Shown here piece after piece: positions 1 through 16,624 of a stretch of 64,000 bases of DNA. The notes below the pieces were generated by a model. The model searched no databases. It was not told the origin of the DNA and saw only the letters and a list, made by a program, of their open reading frames with translations. This DNA is from Carallia brachiata (lineage: Eukaryota > Streptophyta > Magnoliopsida > Malpighiales > Rhizophoraceae): contig JADCRB010000046.1 of the NCBI GenBank assembly GCA_021464245.1, positions 310,001 to 374,000 on the forward strand. The letters are read 5' to 3'. How positions within the stretch are numbered: position 1 is the stretch's first letter; every line of letters begins with the position of its first letter. The translations under genes and the position numbers were made by a program.

Positions 1-35
1 TTGCATCCTATAAAGCAGCTCTCGTTCACTTTCCT

Positions 36-66
<31 letters not shown>

Positions 67-531
67 TTTAGGCCACTATACAAGACAGAGGAGGATAAAC
101 GCCTGAAGTTCTTGTTCCCAGCAATTTTCATGTGCTGAAGCTGGAGATGGTCGCTTACAATTGCCCACACCACAAATGTTGGACTAGTACATGTGAAAGA
201 GTTATTTATATGTCTTGTTACAGTTCAAAAATAAGATCGTACAGACTCCCGTACTGAGAGGTCTAGGAATCAAATGTGCAACTCAAACCTTTGATATCTG
301 AGTCATAATGCAGTACCCTAACCGTTAATCAAGGCTTGCCCTGAATCTTGTTACAGTTAATAATTGTGCTAAAATTCTTTACACCCCTCGGGACAAAACC
401 TTGACCATTAGCATTCATAGGAATTTTCTTTTGTACAAACCATAGGTATTGTTGCGGTGTGTTTATTGTGAACGTATAAAGTTTGCTAGTACATCAGGGC
501 GAACGATTTAACGAAACTGAACTTGTTGCAG
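1..531. other. Left-edge non-coding stretch (probable MYB intron)
   Basis: No open frame resembling a MYB R2 repeat is visible here. The segment ends in a good 3' splice acceptor (AG at 530-531) just before the R3-repeat exon, so it is most simply intron of the MYB gene. It contains a GA microsatellite near its start. Positions 240-345 look like an old tRNA-derived fragment on the minus strand, with weak A-box and B-box resemblance that I do not trust. Confidence 0.5.
37..62. repeat. (GA)n microsatellite
   Basis: About 13 uninterrupted GA units, seen directly. Similar GA/CT tracts recur near the 5' ends of several genes in this window. Confidence 0.9.
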
Positions 532-1256
532 ATGAGGAGGATAAGATAATAGCTGCAGCCCATGCAGTCCATGGAAACAAATGGGCAATAATTGCAAAAC
601 TTTTACCAGGGAGAACAGATAATTCTATCAAGAACCACTGGAATTCTACTCTAAGGCGCCGGAACACAAGGCTTCAGAGGATGAGGTTGGCATCTCGAAA
701 CATGGAGCAAGAGCTACAAGATGCCAGTGTGGACAAAGACAAAGTTTCATCTGAAGAGACTTTGTCTTGTGGGGATACCAGTTCATTCAGGTCTTCTTTG
801 GATGGAAAAGATGTTAATTCGGTAGATAATGTAGGTGATCGGTGTGAAGACGAGGCTTTGCCAGAGATACCTTCAAGCGACAAAGCACAGGAAGTCCCTA
901 CGCTTTTCCATCCTTTGCCTCGTGTTAGTGCATTCAATGTATATAATATGACAGATGGACCAGAAATTGCTCCGGCATTTACTGGGCTGGCTCCAACGCA
1001 AGGACGTTTAATTCAAGCATCCAGACCAGATGATGGGATTTGCAAATTAATTGATGGAGTTTACGGTGAGAGGTTGGTTCCTCACCAATGTGGCCATGGT
1101 TGTTGTGGGGACCAAAGAGGTAGTGATCTGCGGAAGTCTTTGTTGGGCCCTGAATTCGTTGATTTCTTGGAGCCTCCAACTTTTCCAAGTTTTGAGTTGG
1201 CTGCAATAGCCACACAGATTAGCAATGTTGCATGGCTAAAGAGTGGGCTGCAGTGA
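532..1256 (+). CDS. R2R3-MYB transcription factor, 3' exon only (MYB25/MYB109-like)
   Basis: A nuclear DNA-binding regulator, seen only from the R3 repeat onward. The exon starts after the acceptor at 530-531, where the first two bases finish a split Asp codon. It begins with [18 protein letters not shown] and runs through [18 protein letters not shown], the R3 recognition-helix signature of the MYB25/MYB109 group. The regularly spaced R3 tryptophans are visible. About 190 residues follow, Ser- and acid-rich, ending in a conserved-looking tail around VAWLKSGLQ. The stop is TGA at 1254-1256. The R2 repeat and start codon are not in the preceding 530 bases, so the gene either continues beyond the left edge or has lost its 5' end. 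The reading frame is intact. Family assignment is confident; the exact orthologue is not. Confidence 0.85.
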
Positions 1257-3279
1257 CAAGTCATCTAGTAGGACTACATTTTGTGGATCTCAGTTGCAAC
1301 AGCGACTTGAATAAATGAGAGTGAGTGGCCATTTCGATGCGATTGCCAATGCACTGTAAACATAAAAAACCTCCATCTTGTTCTGACTGTAACCTGGGCT
1401 TGGTTTCAAGGTGAACAGTTGCATCCTTTCACTGGCATTAGGAGAAGAAAGAGAGTGTAATCTCAGGTTATTTGTTCTTAGTATTAGGTAAGAATCAAGA
1501 CCTGACTTGCCATTTATAAGTGATGGATGGGATCGTCCCCCGACTGAGTGTCTGACTAATGCAGAAATGATGCATTCTGTTGTGCTGCGACAAGTATTGA
1601 ATAGTATGTATTACTTGAGGATGAAATGGTGTACTTGTTTTTCCATTAATGTAATCCTGGGTGCTAACACTGTTTTATTGATGTGTAGTTGCAGAGGAGG
1701 TTTTCTCAAGGAATTGAATTACACCCGAGACACCATTAGAGGGCACTTTTCAGCAAATCCGGTCTCCCTTTCTCCTTCTAGCTCAATTAAAGTTACTTTA
1801 GTATCATTATCCCATCATTGTTGTTGTTCATAGTAGCCTAGGTTAGTTTTGCGAGTTTCCTTTAACTGTTCCATTTCCTTGGCTTGCATATCGTAACCCT
1901 CCCTATTCCTTGTTGGGAAAGGGTCCTCGATGGGGAAATCCCTGGTCATGGAATTGCCCTCATGAACCTTGTATATGCAGCCTCTAATGATGGAACTCCA
2001 AACGCGGTTTTGACCTTGAATTATGCCTGAATTATGCCTCTTGCTCTTCCAAATTAAGAGCAAACAAGAGACCATCATCTACAACTGGAGCAAAGAAACC
2101 CTATGCGCATGGTAAAAATGAAGGTTATATGCACATTTCTTCCAAAATGTCGCGATCGTCTGATAAAGATATTGACTTTGGAGTTTTTTTATGCCACCCT
2201 CTCTTGCAAGGGGATTGATGCAATGGCTACAATTAGAGCAATCTACATTCGAGCTTCTACATGCAATTTAATCCTGTCACTCCAAAACTCTGAGTAATTT
2301 GTCGATACCTGATATATAAACGCCATCAAGGCCCCAGCTGACTCGAAGCATTACCAATTTCGGACTGAATTCAACAAATTGTTGTGGTCTGTTGATGCTC
2401 GCCGAACTGCTCCATGCGATGAAATAAAAGGAATACAGGTAAATAAAATGGATGTTTCAATGTTATCTTCCATGGAATTGGAAAGCGTTTACTCATTACA
2501 CGATTAAATTTTAATGTTAAAACGGTTATATGATTGAATGATGCATTGATGTTTGTGATTCCATTAATTAGTGGTTTCTTTGAAGATGTTTGGCATGGAG
2601 TGAACCAAAAAAAAATTATATTTTCATGAACTGACTATGATAATTGTATTTTTAACCAATTTGGTGAATTAGTAAGAGATCGTTTCTGACAGCGCCAAGT
2701 TCTACACAAGACCTTGAGTCCTATCCTGTTCATTTCTTTCTTCTTGTTTGTGGGTGTACTTGGCGGGTCGGTAATGTACGCAGAACCCTTCAGATTTGGA
2801 ATCTCGCTTTTTTTTTTTTTTATCAAATTTTCTTTTCTCTTCTATGCTAAAATTAATTAAGTGTTGTAACATTAGCTTTTGTGTTGTCCGCGCAAAGGCA
2901 AGACGCCAAGACACAACAACCGCACATGAACCTACAAGGTGGTCCTGGTCCATGCCCAGTCAAACTGCTGCATGGCCCCTGCGGTCCTGCCCTGTTCGAT
3001 CCCGTACCATGAGACCTCTCACCTATTAGGGCCAATCAATTAAGAACTGGATCGGACCGGTCGGTTCAACTGAAAAAATTAGAAATCGGTCTAAGTTCGG
3101 TCCGGTTCAAGTTTAAAAATGAAATTCGGACCGAACCGAAAAAAATTGGAAAAACCGATTAAAAACCAGGAAAACCGGTAAAAAATCGGACCGGTTGAAC
3201 CGGTTCAATTTAAACTAAAAAATTTTAAATTATAATTTGACTCAAAAATTTATCTAAATTATAATTAAAACTCTAATTG
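1257..3279. other. MYB 3' UTR and intergenic DNA
   Basis: The first few hundred bases are probably the MYB 3' UTR. A minus-strand frame at 1815-2078 has a coding-like tail (PIEDPFPTRNREGYDMQ and onward) but no recognised family and no convincing start. Around 2880-3030 there is a GC-richer patch with no gene I can support. From about 3040 the sequence is dense in short accggttc-type repeats that run into the assembly gap. Confidence 0.5.
3040..3279. repeat. ACCGGTT-rich dispersed repeat, interrupted by the gap
   Basis: Repeated ggaccggttc and gaaccggttc motifs in both orientations sit in an AT-rich background. This composition is typical of short non-autonomous plant repeats. A related, more diverged patch occurs at about 46415-46825. 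The right end is lost in the run of N, so its boundaries and class are unknown. Confidence 0.5.
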
Positions 3280-3885
3280 NNNNNNNNNNNNNNNNNNNNN
3301 NNNNNNNNNNNNNNNNNNNNNNNNNNNNNNNNNNNNNNNNNNNNNNNNNNNNNNNNNNNNNNNNNNNNNNNNNNNNNNNNNNNNNNNNNNNNNNNNNNNN
3401 NNNNNNNNNNNNNNNNNNNNNNNNNNNNNNNNNNNNNNNNNNNNNNNNNNNNNNNNNNNNNNNNNNNNNNNNNNNNNNNNNNNNNNNNNNNNNNNNNNNN
3501 NNNNNNNNNNNNNNNNNNNNNNNNNNNNNNNNNNNNNNNNNNNNNNNNNNNNNNNNNNNNNNNNNNNNNNNNNNNNNNNNNNNNNNNNNNNNNNNNNNNN
3601 NNNNNNNNNNNNNNNNNNNNNNNNNNNNNNNNNNNNNNNNNNNNNNNNNNNNNNNNNNNNNNNNNNNNNNNNNNNNNNNNNNNNNNNNNNNNNNNNNNNN
3701 NNNNNNNNNNNNNNNNNNNNNNNNNNNNNNNNNNNNNNNNNNNNNNNNNNNNNNNNNNNNNNNNNNNNNNNNNNNNNNNNNNNNNNNNNNNNNNNNNNNN
3801 NNNNNNNNNNNNNNNNNNNNNNNNNNNNNNNNNNNNNNNNNNNNNNNNNNNNNNNNNNNNNNNNNNNNNNNNNNNNNNNNNNNNN
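3280..3885. other. Assembly gap (606 N)
   Basis: Undetermined bases. Reading frames reported through it on either strand are artefacts. The gap is abutted by a repeat on its left and lies about 25 bases before a MITE on its right, so it is probably a repeat-induced scaffold join. Confidence 0.99.
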
Positions 3886-5010
3886 GTAGTGAGAGGACAT
3901 TTTCATAATTTTATGGCATGTTTGGGTTAGTAGAGAAAGGTAAGAAAAGAAAAAATATATATAATCATTACTTTATCATATTTTTATAATTTTTTTATAT
4001 TTTTTGTCTAAATAATTTATTTTTTTTACAATTTTTTTCTCATAAATTACTATTTATTTTTTTTTAATCATTTACTTTCTTACAACTTTATCCTCTATCA
4101 AAATAACTTATTTTTCTTGAAACTTTTTCTTATAAATTATTATTTATTTTTATTTCTTATCACTTTCTTTCTGACAACTTTCTTCACTCATCTAAATAAC
4201 TTTATTTTCTCATAATTTTTTTCCCATTACTTTTTTTTACACATTTTTTTAATCCAAACATACCATTAATTTAATCAGAATAAAGTAAATATGATAATAT
4301 TTTAAATTTATATAAATAAGAAAATGTATAACTCAAAATAATATTAAGGTGACATAATTCTAGTCAAATAACTTTCTAAAAGGATTAAAGTTGGTGCTGG
4401 AAAGATATGTTTGCATCCAATATAAGCCGTTGGATCTTGAGAAAAACACTCACAAGAGAAGATATGATATACCCATCAAATATGCTTGCGTACAGTATCA
4501 GTTGCACATAAGACGAATGTGCAACAGGGCAACATTCCACCATTTTTCAAGAGTAATTAAAGGCTTTTTATCATTGTAATCTCCTCGCAGTTCTCCACTG
4601 CAGTAACTGCACGTTACTGTTCTGTTCTCTGCTTTGCAGTCCGCCTCAGTCCAAGTCTTCTCCAAAAAAGAGCATGATCTGGAAGGCCAAAAGAACCATT
4701 CCTTTATCTTTCTCCAAAGACGCATTTTTCAATGCTAAATAACATAAACCCTGCAACCCCTTGTGCGTTTTCTTTCGATGATTGTCTGTTAGCTTTGTTT
4801 CATTTGGGATCTTCTTTGTTCTGTTTAACGGAAGCACAACTTTAATGGGGTTGTCGGGTCGTCTAATCCGGCGCCCACTTCTTTAAATCATTCCATTTAA
4901 TGCCAAATTGTTTGAACCATTAAAAAGCTTTGGACTTTTACGTCCTTTGGTTTCACTGTCTGCTCTAAGTCATCGAACCGAAGTTCCTCTCGTCTTAAAC
5001 AATTAAAAAA
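3886..5010. other. Spacer between the gap and the RING-CH gene
   Basis: Holds the MITE at 3914-4265, about 120 bases of AT-rich DNA after it, and then about 600 bases of ordinary-composition promoter and 5' UTR for the RING-CH gene. No additional gene is supported here. Confidence 0.5.
3914..4265. mobile_element. Tourist-like MITE (PIF/Harbinger-type) with TTA target duplication
   Basis: The element starts tggcatgtttgggtt (3914-3928) and ends aatccaaacatacca (4251-4265). These are inverted copies of each other with two mismatches in 15 bases. It is flanked by TTA at 3911-3913 and TTA at 4266-4268, the 3-bp duplication expected of PIF/Harbinger MITEs. The roughly 352-bp interior is very AT-rich and non-coding. 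A relative with a matching interior lies at about 35546-35800. Confidence 0.75.
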
Positions 5011-7385
5011 ATGTCTGCTTTGGAAATGTCCCACATCGATTTAGAGCAAAGGACTCCACGCCGCTCCGTCGCCGGATGTGAAGTCGGTTGCTTCTCCGAT
5101 GCAGAAGATGGGGGGTCCTCCTCCTACTCGCAGTACTATTCAACAACCGGTGGGTCTAATGATGATTATAATTTCGCCTGCGTCTCTGATCCTGAGATTT
5201 TGGATGGCGTCATTATTGTGGACTCGCGGAGAGCATCGTCGGCGTCTGATTGTTCGGCGGTGGAGGTGGTGACAGAGGATGGGGTGTCCGAGATAAAGGT
5301 GCATTTGTCTGAAGTGGAAAGAAATTGTAGGATTTGCCATCTGGGTTTGGAGAGCAATAGCCATGAATCAAGCTCCCCTATTGAGTTGGGCTGCTCTTGT
5401 AAGGATGATTTGGCTGCTGCTCATAAGCAGTGTGCAGAGGCTTGGTTCAAGATTAAGGGAAACAAGTACGTACATATTCATAACATCACTCCCCCTCTTT
5501 CTTGTCAATTTTCTTTTAAAGGTTTTAATACTATTCATAAACCATATTGCTAAGGAATTTGGATTATATTTGATTTCTTTTGTTTGTGGGAAATTGGGAG
5601 ATTTCCAGATGACGATTCTTGGTATAATGCAAGTTATGTTTTTTATTTTAACTTTGAAGAGTAACTTGTTTACTTGACTATTATCTCCTCTATTTAATTT
5701 GTTTCACAAAAGACATGTTTAAACTTGGAATGATCCTGAATTCATCATAATTAGACAAAAGAGACAAGAAACTTTCGTAAATTCGGTTACTGGTCGCGGT
5801 ACATTAGTTCAATGAGTGATTTAGAGAAGGGAAAGTGGAGGGACATCGCGTCTATGGAAGATAGTCCCGAAGAAACGTTTTGCTGCACCGACAGTTCTCT
5901 GCCGATCTGTCCTATTTTAAAGTTTAGGATGCCATAACATCTTCATCCAAAAACAAAAGAAAAGAAAAGAAAAGGTGTCCCAACTTTGCTTCTTCATGGT
6001 TCACTTTCTCTTTATTTAAGTGGACAGTTAACTCCTTAATACACATTCTTCCAATGGAAGATTACTGCATCTGTGGATGGTAGTTACTGTAGGTTGCTTA
6101 GTGCAAAGTACCCACCTGCTTATTCGCTTACATGTATATGAGACATGTTAATTACTTTTGGTGGACGATGTAATGTTTGAGCATTCACACTGGTATAATC
6201 TCGAATTATAGGAATTGTGAACTAGTTAACTACTATCTTACATCAGAATTCATAACGTTTGTGCTATTGATAGCTGGCTTATGACCCCAGCCAATGGTAA
6301 TATCTAAATGTTGCCATTTTACAGGGTAAACATATGCTTACACCTGTTTTTTTTTTTTCCTGGATAATGCAATTAGTCTGACAATTCACAAACTCTTGTG
6401 GATATTCTGATTATTAATTAATGAGATATGCCTTGTACTATTCTGCTCACTTATCAGATTTTGGATAATTCACTGACATCTCTTACATATAATAGCAAGT
6501 TTCTGTGGCAAGGAGCTTATTTTTAGTCTTGCTTTCCCTCCAATGAAAAATCTAGTTATTAGGTAATCTAAATCATCAAAACCAACGAATTTATCTAACT
6601 GGACAGCCAAGCAAATTTTGTAGCTTATATGTTTCATAGCAATAACAGGCATCTTCAACGCTTCAATTTCTGATGACCCTTCGTCTATAGGTATTCCTCG
6701 TATTTTTTATTGTACAATTGCAACTGTGGCAATGTGAAGCCTTTGGCGGAATTAAATATGTTATCAGCCCTTTTGGCTTCTCTTTGTCTTTTTCCTTTAA
6801 GCTAACTTTCTGAAAGGGTAAGTCACAATATGGAATGGCTTTCCAAATCCGTTTATTCCTCAAGCCGGTGGCTTGTTTGTCTTTGCTGTTTGTTCTTGCA
6901 TTTTTGCATAACATGCTTCCTGATTACCATGTGAAGTGAACAATTTTTTTACAAGGTTCTTACATCTGAGTTTGTGAGTATTTACTTGTAGATTGTGTCC
7001 TTGAGAGTTGTCATTCAGAACTTCAAGTCCTGTTGGGGAACGTCATAACAGCTCCAATTAATTCGTTTTGCCATGAAATACTAGTCTTCATGGTCTTCTT
7101 CTCGTTTATTCTATTTGTTTTGATTCAGTTTGCTTGACATTTAACAGGACTTGTGAGATTTGTCAGTCGGTTGCACGCAATATCGTTGGACCAAATGACA
7201 TTGAGTCAATAGAGCAGCCAAACGGGGCAACTTATGCTGCAATGATAGCCGCAGTATCAGCATCTGTTCCTCATTCGGAAACTCAAAGCTTCTGGCATGG
7301 CCACCAATTCCTGAATTTCCTACTGGCCTGCATGGTATTTGCGTTTGTCATATCATGGCTATTTCACTTTAACGTGCCCTCGTGA
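5011..7385 (+). CDS. RING-CH (RINGv/MARCH-type) zinc-finger membrane protein, putative E3 ligase
   Basis: Coding exons are 5011-5465 and 7148-7385, joined by an intron of 1,682 bases (donor GTACGT, acceptor AACAG) that splits a Lys codon; the product is 230 residues. The zinc-binding pattern is complete for a C4HC3 RING-CH domain: Cys106-x2-Cys109, Cys128-x-Cys130, His138-x2-Cys141 and Cys154-x2-Cys157, with Trp145 where the family usually has one. The N-terminal 100 residues are acidic and Ser-rich. One hydrophobic segment (about residues 207-227) sits almost at the C terminus, so the protein is probably tail-anchored with the RING facing the cytosol. Animal MARCH and plant RINGv proteins recruit E2 enzymes and ubiquitinate membrane cargo; the substrate here is unknown. 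The start ATG opens a long intact frame with no competing upstream in-frame ATG seen. Confidence 0.9.
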
Positions 7386-8244
7386 TTCATGAACATCTCT
7401 AAATTATATGTTCGGAGAATTTGACCAAGAAGGTAAAAAAACAAGGAAATGGAAAAACCCGAAGAGAAATTAGAAAAAAGGAAGTGTTGATGTAGAGCTC
7501 GCAGAATTATGGAGTTGCTGAACAGCTTGAGATAAAATGTTTTATGGTAATGAGCAGAAAGCGTAGAGCAGAACCTTCAAGGTTTAGGAGGCAGTCAGAT
7601 GTCTTCATTTTTCTTCCATACATGCATTAGCCTGTGACAATCTATCATAAACAGCCGTTTACAATCAACAGAGCCTTGTCTACCCTAAAAGTTAATCGTA
7701 GGTGCTTGAATGTTTGGATTCAGTACTTGTATTTTTAAACTCCACTGTTCTTACATGATAACATCATCTCTTCTGATGCCTGGTAAAATTTAGATGTTGG
7801 AATTATGGCCGGAATGTTCCCAAAACATAAAAATCTGGGAGATTCCTTTAGTTTTGGTTTTGAGAGCTGGTAAAACTAAGGGTATGGGAAATCTTGATGG
7901 TTGATATCAAATAGTTTCTCAAGTATTCTGTGGCCCGTAAGGAACAGCGTGCCAATTGTACCGATAGGTTGCATATGGACTGACAATAGCAAAGTCATAC
8001 CAAAAAAAAAAAAAAAGGAAAAACTCTACTGCGTTCAAAGAGTAATAGAGCATAATTAATAAAACAAACGAGTTGTTGAAGAACCTTGTCAACTTGTAAT
8101 GTCCACAAAAGCCCAAAATAAGGAAAGAGACAACAATAAATATGCAATACATACAAAATCCTAAACGAAGCAAGAAACAAAAGAAGGTAATAAGGAAAAG
8201 AAAAAAAGAAGGTGATAAGGAAAAGCAAAAGAAACCTATACACT
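7386..8244. other. Spacer between convergent genes
   Basis: Contains the RING-CH 3' UTR from the left and the BSK 3' UTR from the right, with an A-run near 8000. No further coding sequence is seen. Confidence 0.6.
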
Positions 8245-12258
<4,014 letters not shown>

Positions 12259-12401
12259 TCAGACGGCCTACAATGCGGTGAAGTCGAACGATCAGACGGT
12301 TCTCATTTTTATTCACTCTCTCTTCAGAATACTTTTCTCCTAACTTCCGACTTAAAAAAAATAAAGAGCTTTCGGGATCCAAGGTTTATTATGGAGCTTC
12401 C

Positions 12402-12421
12402 TCTCTCTCTCTCTCTCTCTC
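12402..12421. repeat. (CT)n microsatellite upstream of BSK
   Basis: About ten CT units, 160 bases upstream of the BSK ATG. It reads as GA on the BSK sense strand. Confidence 0.85.
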
Positions 12422-14380
12422 GGTGTGCAAGAAAGAGCCTTTTTTTTTCTCTTCTGTTTTTTCCGGGGAGTTAAAGCTTTGTGCCGTGCTTTTTGCGTGA
12501 CCTCTCTCCTCTCTTTCTCTCTCACGCACACGTGACACGTCATTCTCGTTCTTTCTTTTCCTTTTCAAAGGAAAAAAAATTGATAGAAGTTAAAAGTATT
12601 TATTTTAATGTTGAGGGAGTGTTCCTAAATTACAAGATGGGATATTTAATATTTATTAATTTTATTTTTTTTTATTTTTATATGTTTAATAGAATTTTTT
12701 ATAAATAAAAAAAGACATAATACAAAATTTAAATATAAAATAATATTATTATTATTTAAATTTTAATTATTAATTAAATAATAAATTTAATATAATTAAT
12801 ATTTTAAATTTAAATAATAAATTTTATTATTATTTTATATTTATTTTTTATATTTATATACTAGGACTCTTTTTTAATCTTTTTTTTTTCCTCTATTAGC
12901 CCTAGGGGAGAAAAACTTACGGTACTGGCGGTCGTATTGTAATTTTCTGTCAAAATCAAATACAGGCCGTTAAAAAAAATGTCAAATACAAATTACAGAG
13001 TCGCCGAAAGTTATTATTATGTTTAATTAATAAATTAAGAGACTCAATAGATCTGATAGAGACATTTTAAATATTCTGATTTAAATGATATTTAAGTTAG
13101 GGTTCGGTTGTTTATTGAAAACACTAATGATCAGCAACAGAAACGAAAAAAAAATTGAAATTTCAACTGCTACGGCTAGTGTATTGTTTTGAATATTAGA
13201 AGAAGATTAGTGATTTGGGTTGTTGACGTAGCTCAATCTCACGAGTGACGACACAACTCAATCTGTTGCCAAAACAGTGTCGGTTTCTCATAAGTCTACC
13301 CAATTCTTATATCCTAATTAAGAAACCTCTTATTTTAACTAACTCTTTGTTAATTTTTAGACAATCTCTTATTATCAAAAGTGTCGTTTTAAATCAATCG
13401 TACCCAGACATGCTGCTTGTGCTTTTACTTTCCACTGATTTTGGCACCATATTCTAACATTTTTAATTTTTTCATCAAGAATATTTTCCATGGTAAATTT
13501 TTTTTGACCAGAAAAAAAGAGCATGGAATATTTTCCATAGTAATAAAAGCATGGTCTATAGCAATGCACATGGACAATCAGAATATGTTTAACTATAATT
13601 GATAAACCATTTGCAAGTGATAACTTAGTCAGTGGTTGGTGTGTTTTTTTCCGTATTTGTCTTGATTCAAGTCTTTTTATTATCATCCGTCTCCAAATAA
13701 ATATAAATTTATATTAAAAGCACAATATTAAATTTCATACATATTAACACTACGACCGGGCATGGAGATGTCCACTCGAGTTTAACAGTGTTCAATAGTA
13801 GACCCCTTTTATGGTAGTTGAATGATAATGTTAATGACTAATTGACTTCGACTTATAAATATAATGACTAATATAATTGTAATACACTTTTTTGTTTTGG
13901 GTAAAAAATATATAATTCATAAGACTGAAAATTTTCATTCACATAGAGGAATTGTGCATTTCAAATTTGGCACTCATTTGTCAAATGTTTTCTAGGTCAC
14001 TCCAATCTTCAATCTGAACATCTTGTGTTGTTTTATGTTGTCTAATTCTCATGTGCACAAATTAGCTCTAATATGGATGTAACTTCCAGAATTGGTTGTG
14101 GTCCCTCAAACCGTTGCGGAATACACACATAGCCAAAAATTGCCAAACCAACAACCTGGATTTCAAGCATGCCTGATGACATATGAATAATCATTCTTTA
14201 AAGATAATAATAAAAGATTGAAGCGATTGTTTTGTCTGACAGTTGGCTTCATTATTTGTACCACCCCATTTAGGGGTCAAGAGGACCCCCCTTCATAGGC
14301 AAAAGAGCGAGCATGTTATAGAGACATGCTTCAATGATGACAACATCACTCAAACTAACCAGATATTGCACATAATATTG

Positions 14381-14407
14381 GTCTCTCTCTCTCTCTCTCT
14401 CTCTCTC
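14381..14407. repeat. (CT)n microsatellite
   Basis: About 13 CT units followed by a C run, in intergenic DNA away from any gene I can call. Confidence 0.85.
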
Positions 14408-15630
14408 CCCCCACTTTGTTGACCAACTTTCATGAGCTTAAATCGCGGCAGCAGCAGCACTTTGGCCATAACATAATGCAAAGGTGGGGGCACTTATGAT
14501 TCTTGCTGCCTAGTGCGTAGTAGCGCCAACCAGATTGGGCCCTCATTGCTGTCAAGATGTGAACCAAAAAACCCACTTGAAAGAGCCCACATGGAGTACC
14601 TAGCAAGAGGACGATCTGATACAGCCCGTACCTTGGGAATAGAAAACAAATAGGAGAAAACAATTAGGAGGACTTTTTTTTTTTTTTTTGAATGAATGGG
14701 TTTAATGGGTTTTAGTGTAGATGGGCCGAGATGGTGAGCCTTATGATTGACATCCATTATACCTTCTGAAATCAATTATTCATCCAAGGATTGGTTAGAA
14801 TGAGAGAGGGCTTAGCCACATGACAGATACAAACAACGGTCGTTCCTTATTGACACAAATGTTGCGTCGCAGCGTCGGAACCGCATGCATAAGTGTACAA
14901 GGAGACAATTGACAACATGTACAACGTCAACTGACAAGTGCAATGCAATACCTCATATCCTAGAACAGATATTCATTGTGTTCAATATTTTATAATTAGG
15001 AGAAAATGAGGCTATGGTTTGGGAGAGAATCAAGTACCAATCAACAAATAAATAAATAAATAAAAGAATGAAGATGACAAGAAAGGAAGAGATAACCGAA
15101 AGAAGAAAAAAAAAAAAAACCTGACTGTCTATATTAAAGAACAATTACTGGAATCATTTCTTGAAACTATAATATAAAATTAATTTTTTTTAAAAAAAGG
15201 TCTCAATTCCTGCAAGGATGGATGGTAATAATCTGAAATTCATATCCTCCGGTATTTAATCCGGACATATCATGGCATCAACGAACAATTGTTCCCATCA
15301 TCAAAAAATTGGACTCATTCATTCTTGAAGTACATCTCTTTGACAAATTGTCTGTACACATTTATGGAAAAACTGACAAGGAAATACAAAATAGGATCTG
15401 TTTTTGATTGATCCTGGCCCTGGAAGGTTTTTTGTAACGTAGCACAGAGCATGGGACCAGGCTTGTCTCTCTTGTCCTCACGACAGACCGAAGCATGTGA
15501 TGGGAGTTACTGTCCTGTCTTCATTGGAGCCTTTGCTAACTGCTATGAGAGGAAGGAAAAAGTTGGCATGGGCACCGAAAAGTTAGCATATAGCAGCCCA
15601 ATCAAACATCACATAACTCACATGCAACAT

Positions 15631-15885
15631 TTACAATTTGTTTGTTGGAAAACAATTTGTTTAAGTAAAATATTTGTAGAAAAAAAATTTTCAGTAAAAA
15701 TAATAATTTTATCTTATCAGTCACTTGTAATGTATTTTGTGTTCCTTGTAACTTACCAGGTAAGTTCTTTTATTTAAAAATTCTAAAATTTTTTCAAAAT
15801 TTTTCGTTTTATATGAAATAAACACCAAAAAAATAAAAAAAAAATTTCGTATAAAATATTTTACACAAATCAAACGCACCCTACG
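15631..15885. mobile_element. Degenerate MITE relic, same family as 45417-45702
   Basis: The interior shares collinear blocks with the element at 45417-45702 (gtaaaatatttg, aaaataataatttt, then a stretch around tttgtgtt). The right end aaatcaaacgcaccct resembles that element's right terminus. The left terminus is poorly preserved and no target duplication is evident. Confidence 0.45.
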
Positions 15886-16624
15886 TAACAAGAAAGCATC
15901 ATGTGCTCTCTCACGTGCCGATGGACCATTCCACTACGGATCGATTCGCTGGAATTGGGCGTTCTTAAAGCTTTCTTTTCGTTCCACATTTACTACTGCC
16001 GCGACTAACAAAAACCAGGGTACAATTCAAGCCTACAATGCCAACGCATCGTTTCGCAGAGTCGATTACAGAATTTTCTGTTGCTTCCTTATTTTCACAC
16101 CCCACTCTTAGTTCCTCAATTTTAAACTCAATTAGAACCAGTCTCGTAATTATTCTCCTTTCAAATTGTTAGAAAATATTAGAAATCCCATGGTCGATCC
16201 TTACAAAGGAGAAGAGAAACGTTAATTGCAGCCTTTTGCATCCGCCATTATATTAGATAGTCGATGCAAATAGCTCAGCACTACATACAAGCTAATCATA
16301 TTCGCTGTATTAGCATTCTTTCTGATGGGAAGTTTCTGAACTGCGGCACAACATAGAGCTCTAGTTTCTACAAAAGAGAAACATGGAAACGATTGAACTC
16401 TGCAAGATGCCACGCTATATACTTATGATGATCATAACATTGTTTGACCCATGACTAAGCAGCAGGACTGCAAAGTTAACCCACATTTCATTTCCCCTAG
16501 AGTTCAAACTCAAGTGAAGAATGCCCTTCAATATGCAATCACAAAGATACAAATAGCAGTCCTTTTCTTCAGTATAGCAGCTTCCGTCATCTGCGAGATA
16601 TTCATTGCAGTAGAGTATCATCAT

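Noticed and set aside
1815..2078. Minus-strand frame with a coding-like C-terminal half
   Set aside because: No recognised family, no convincing start or splice partner; it overlaps the likely MYB 3' region.
3265..3930. Long frames on both strands across the N run
   Set aside because: They consist almost entirely of unknown residues and are artefacts of the gap.
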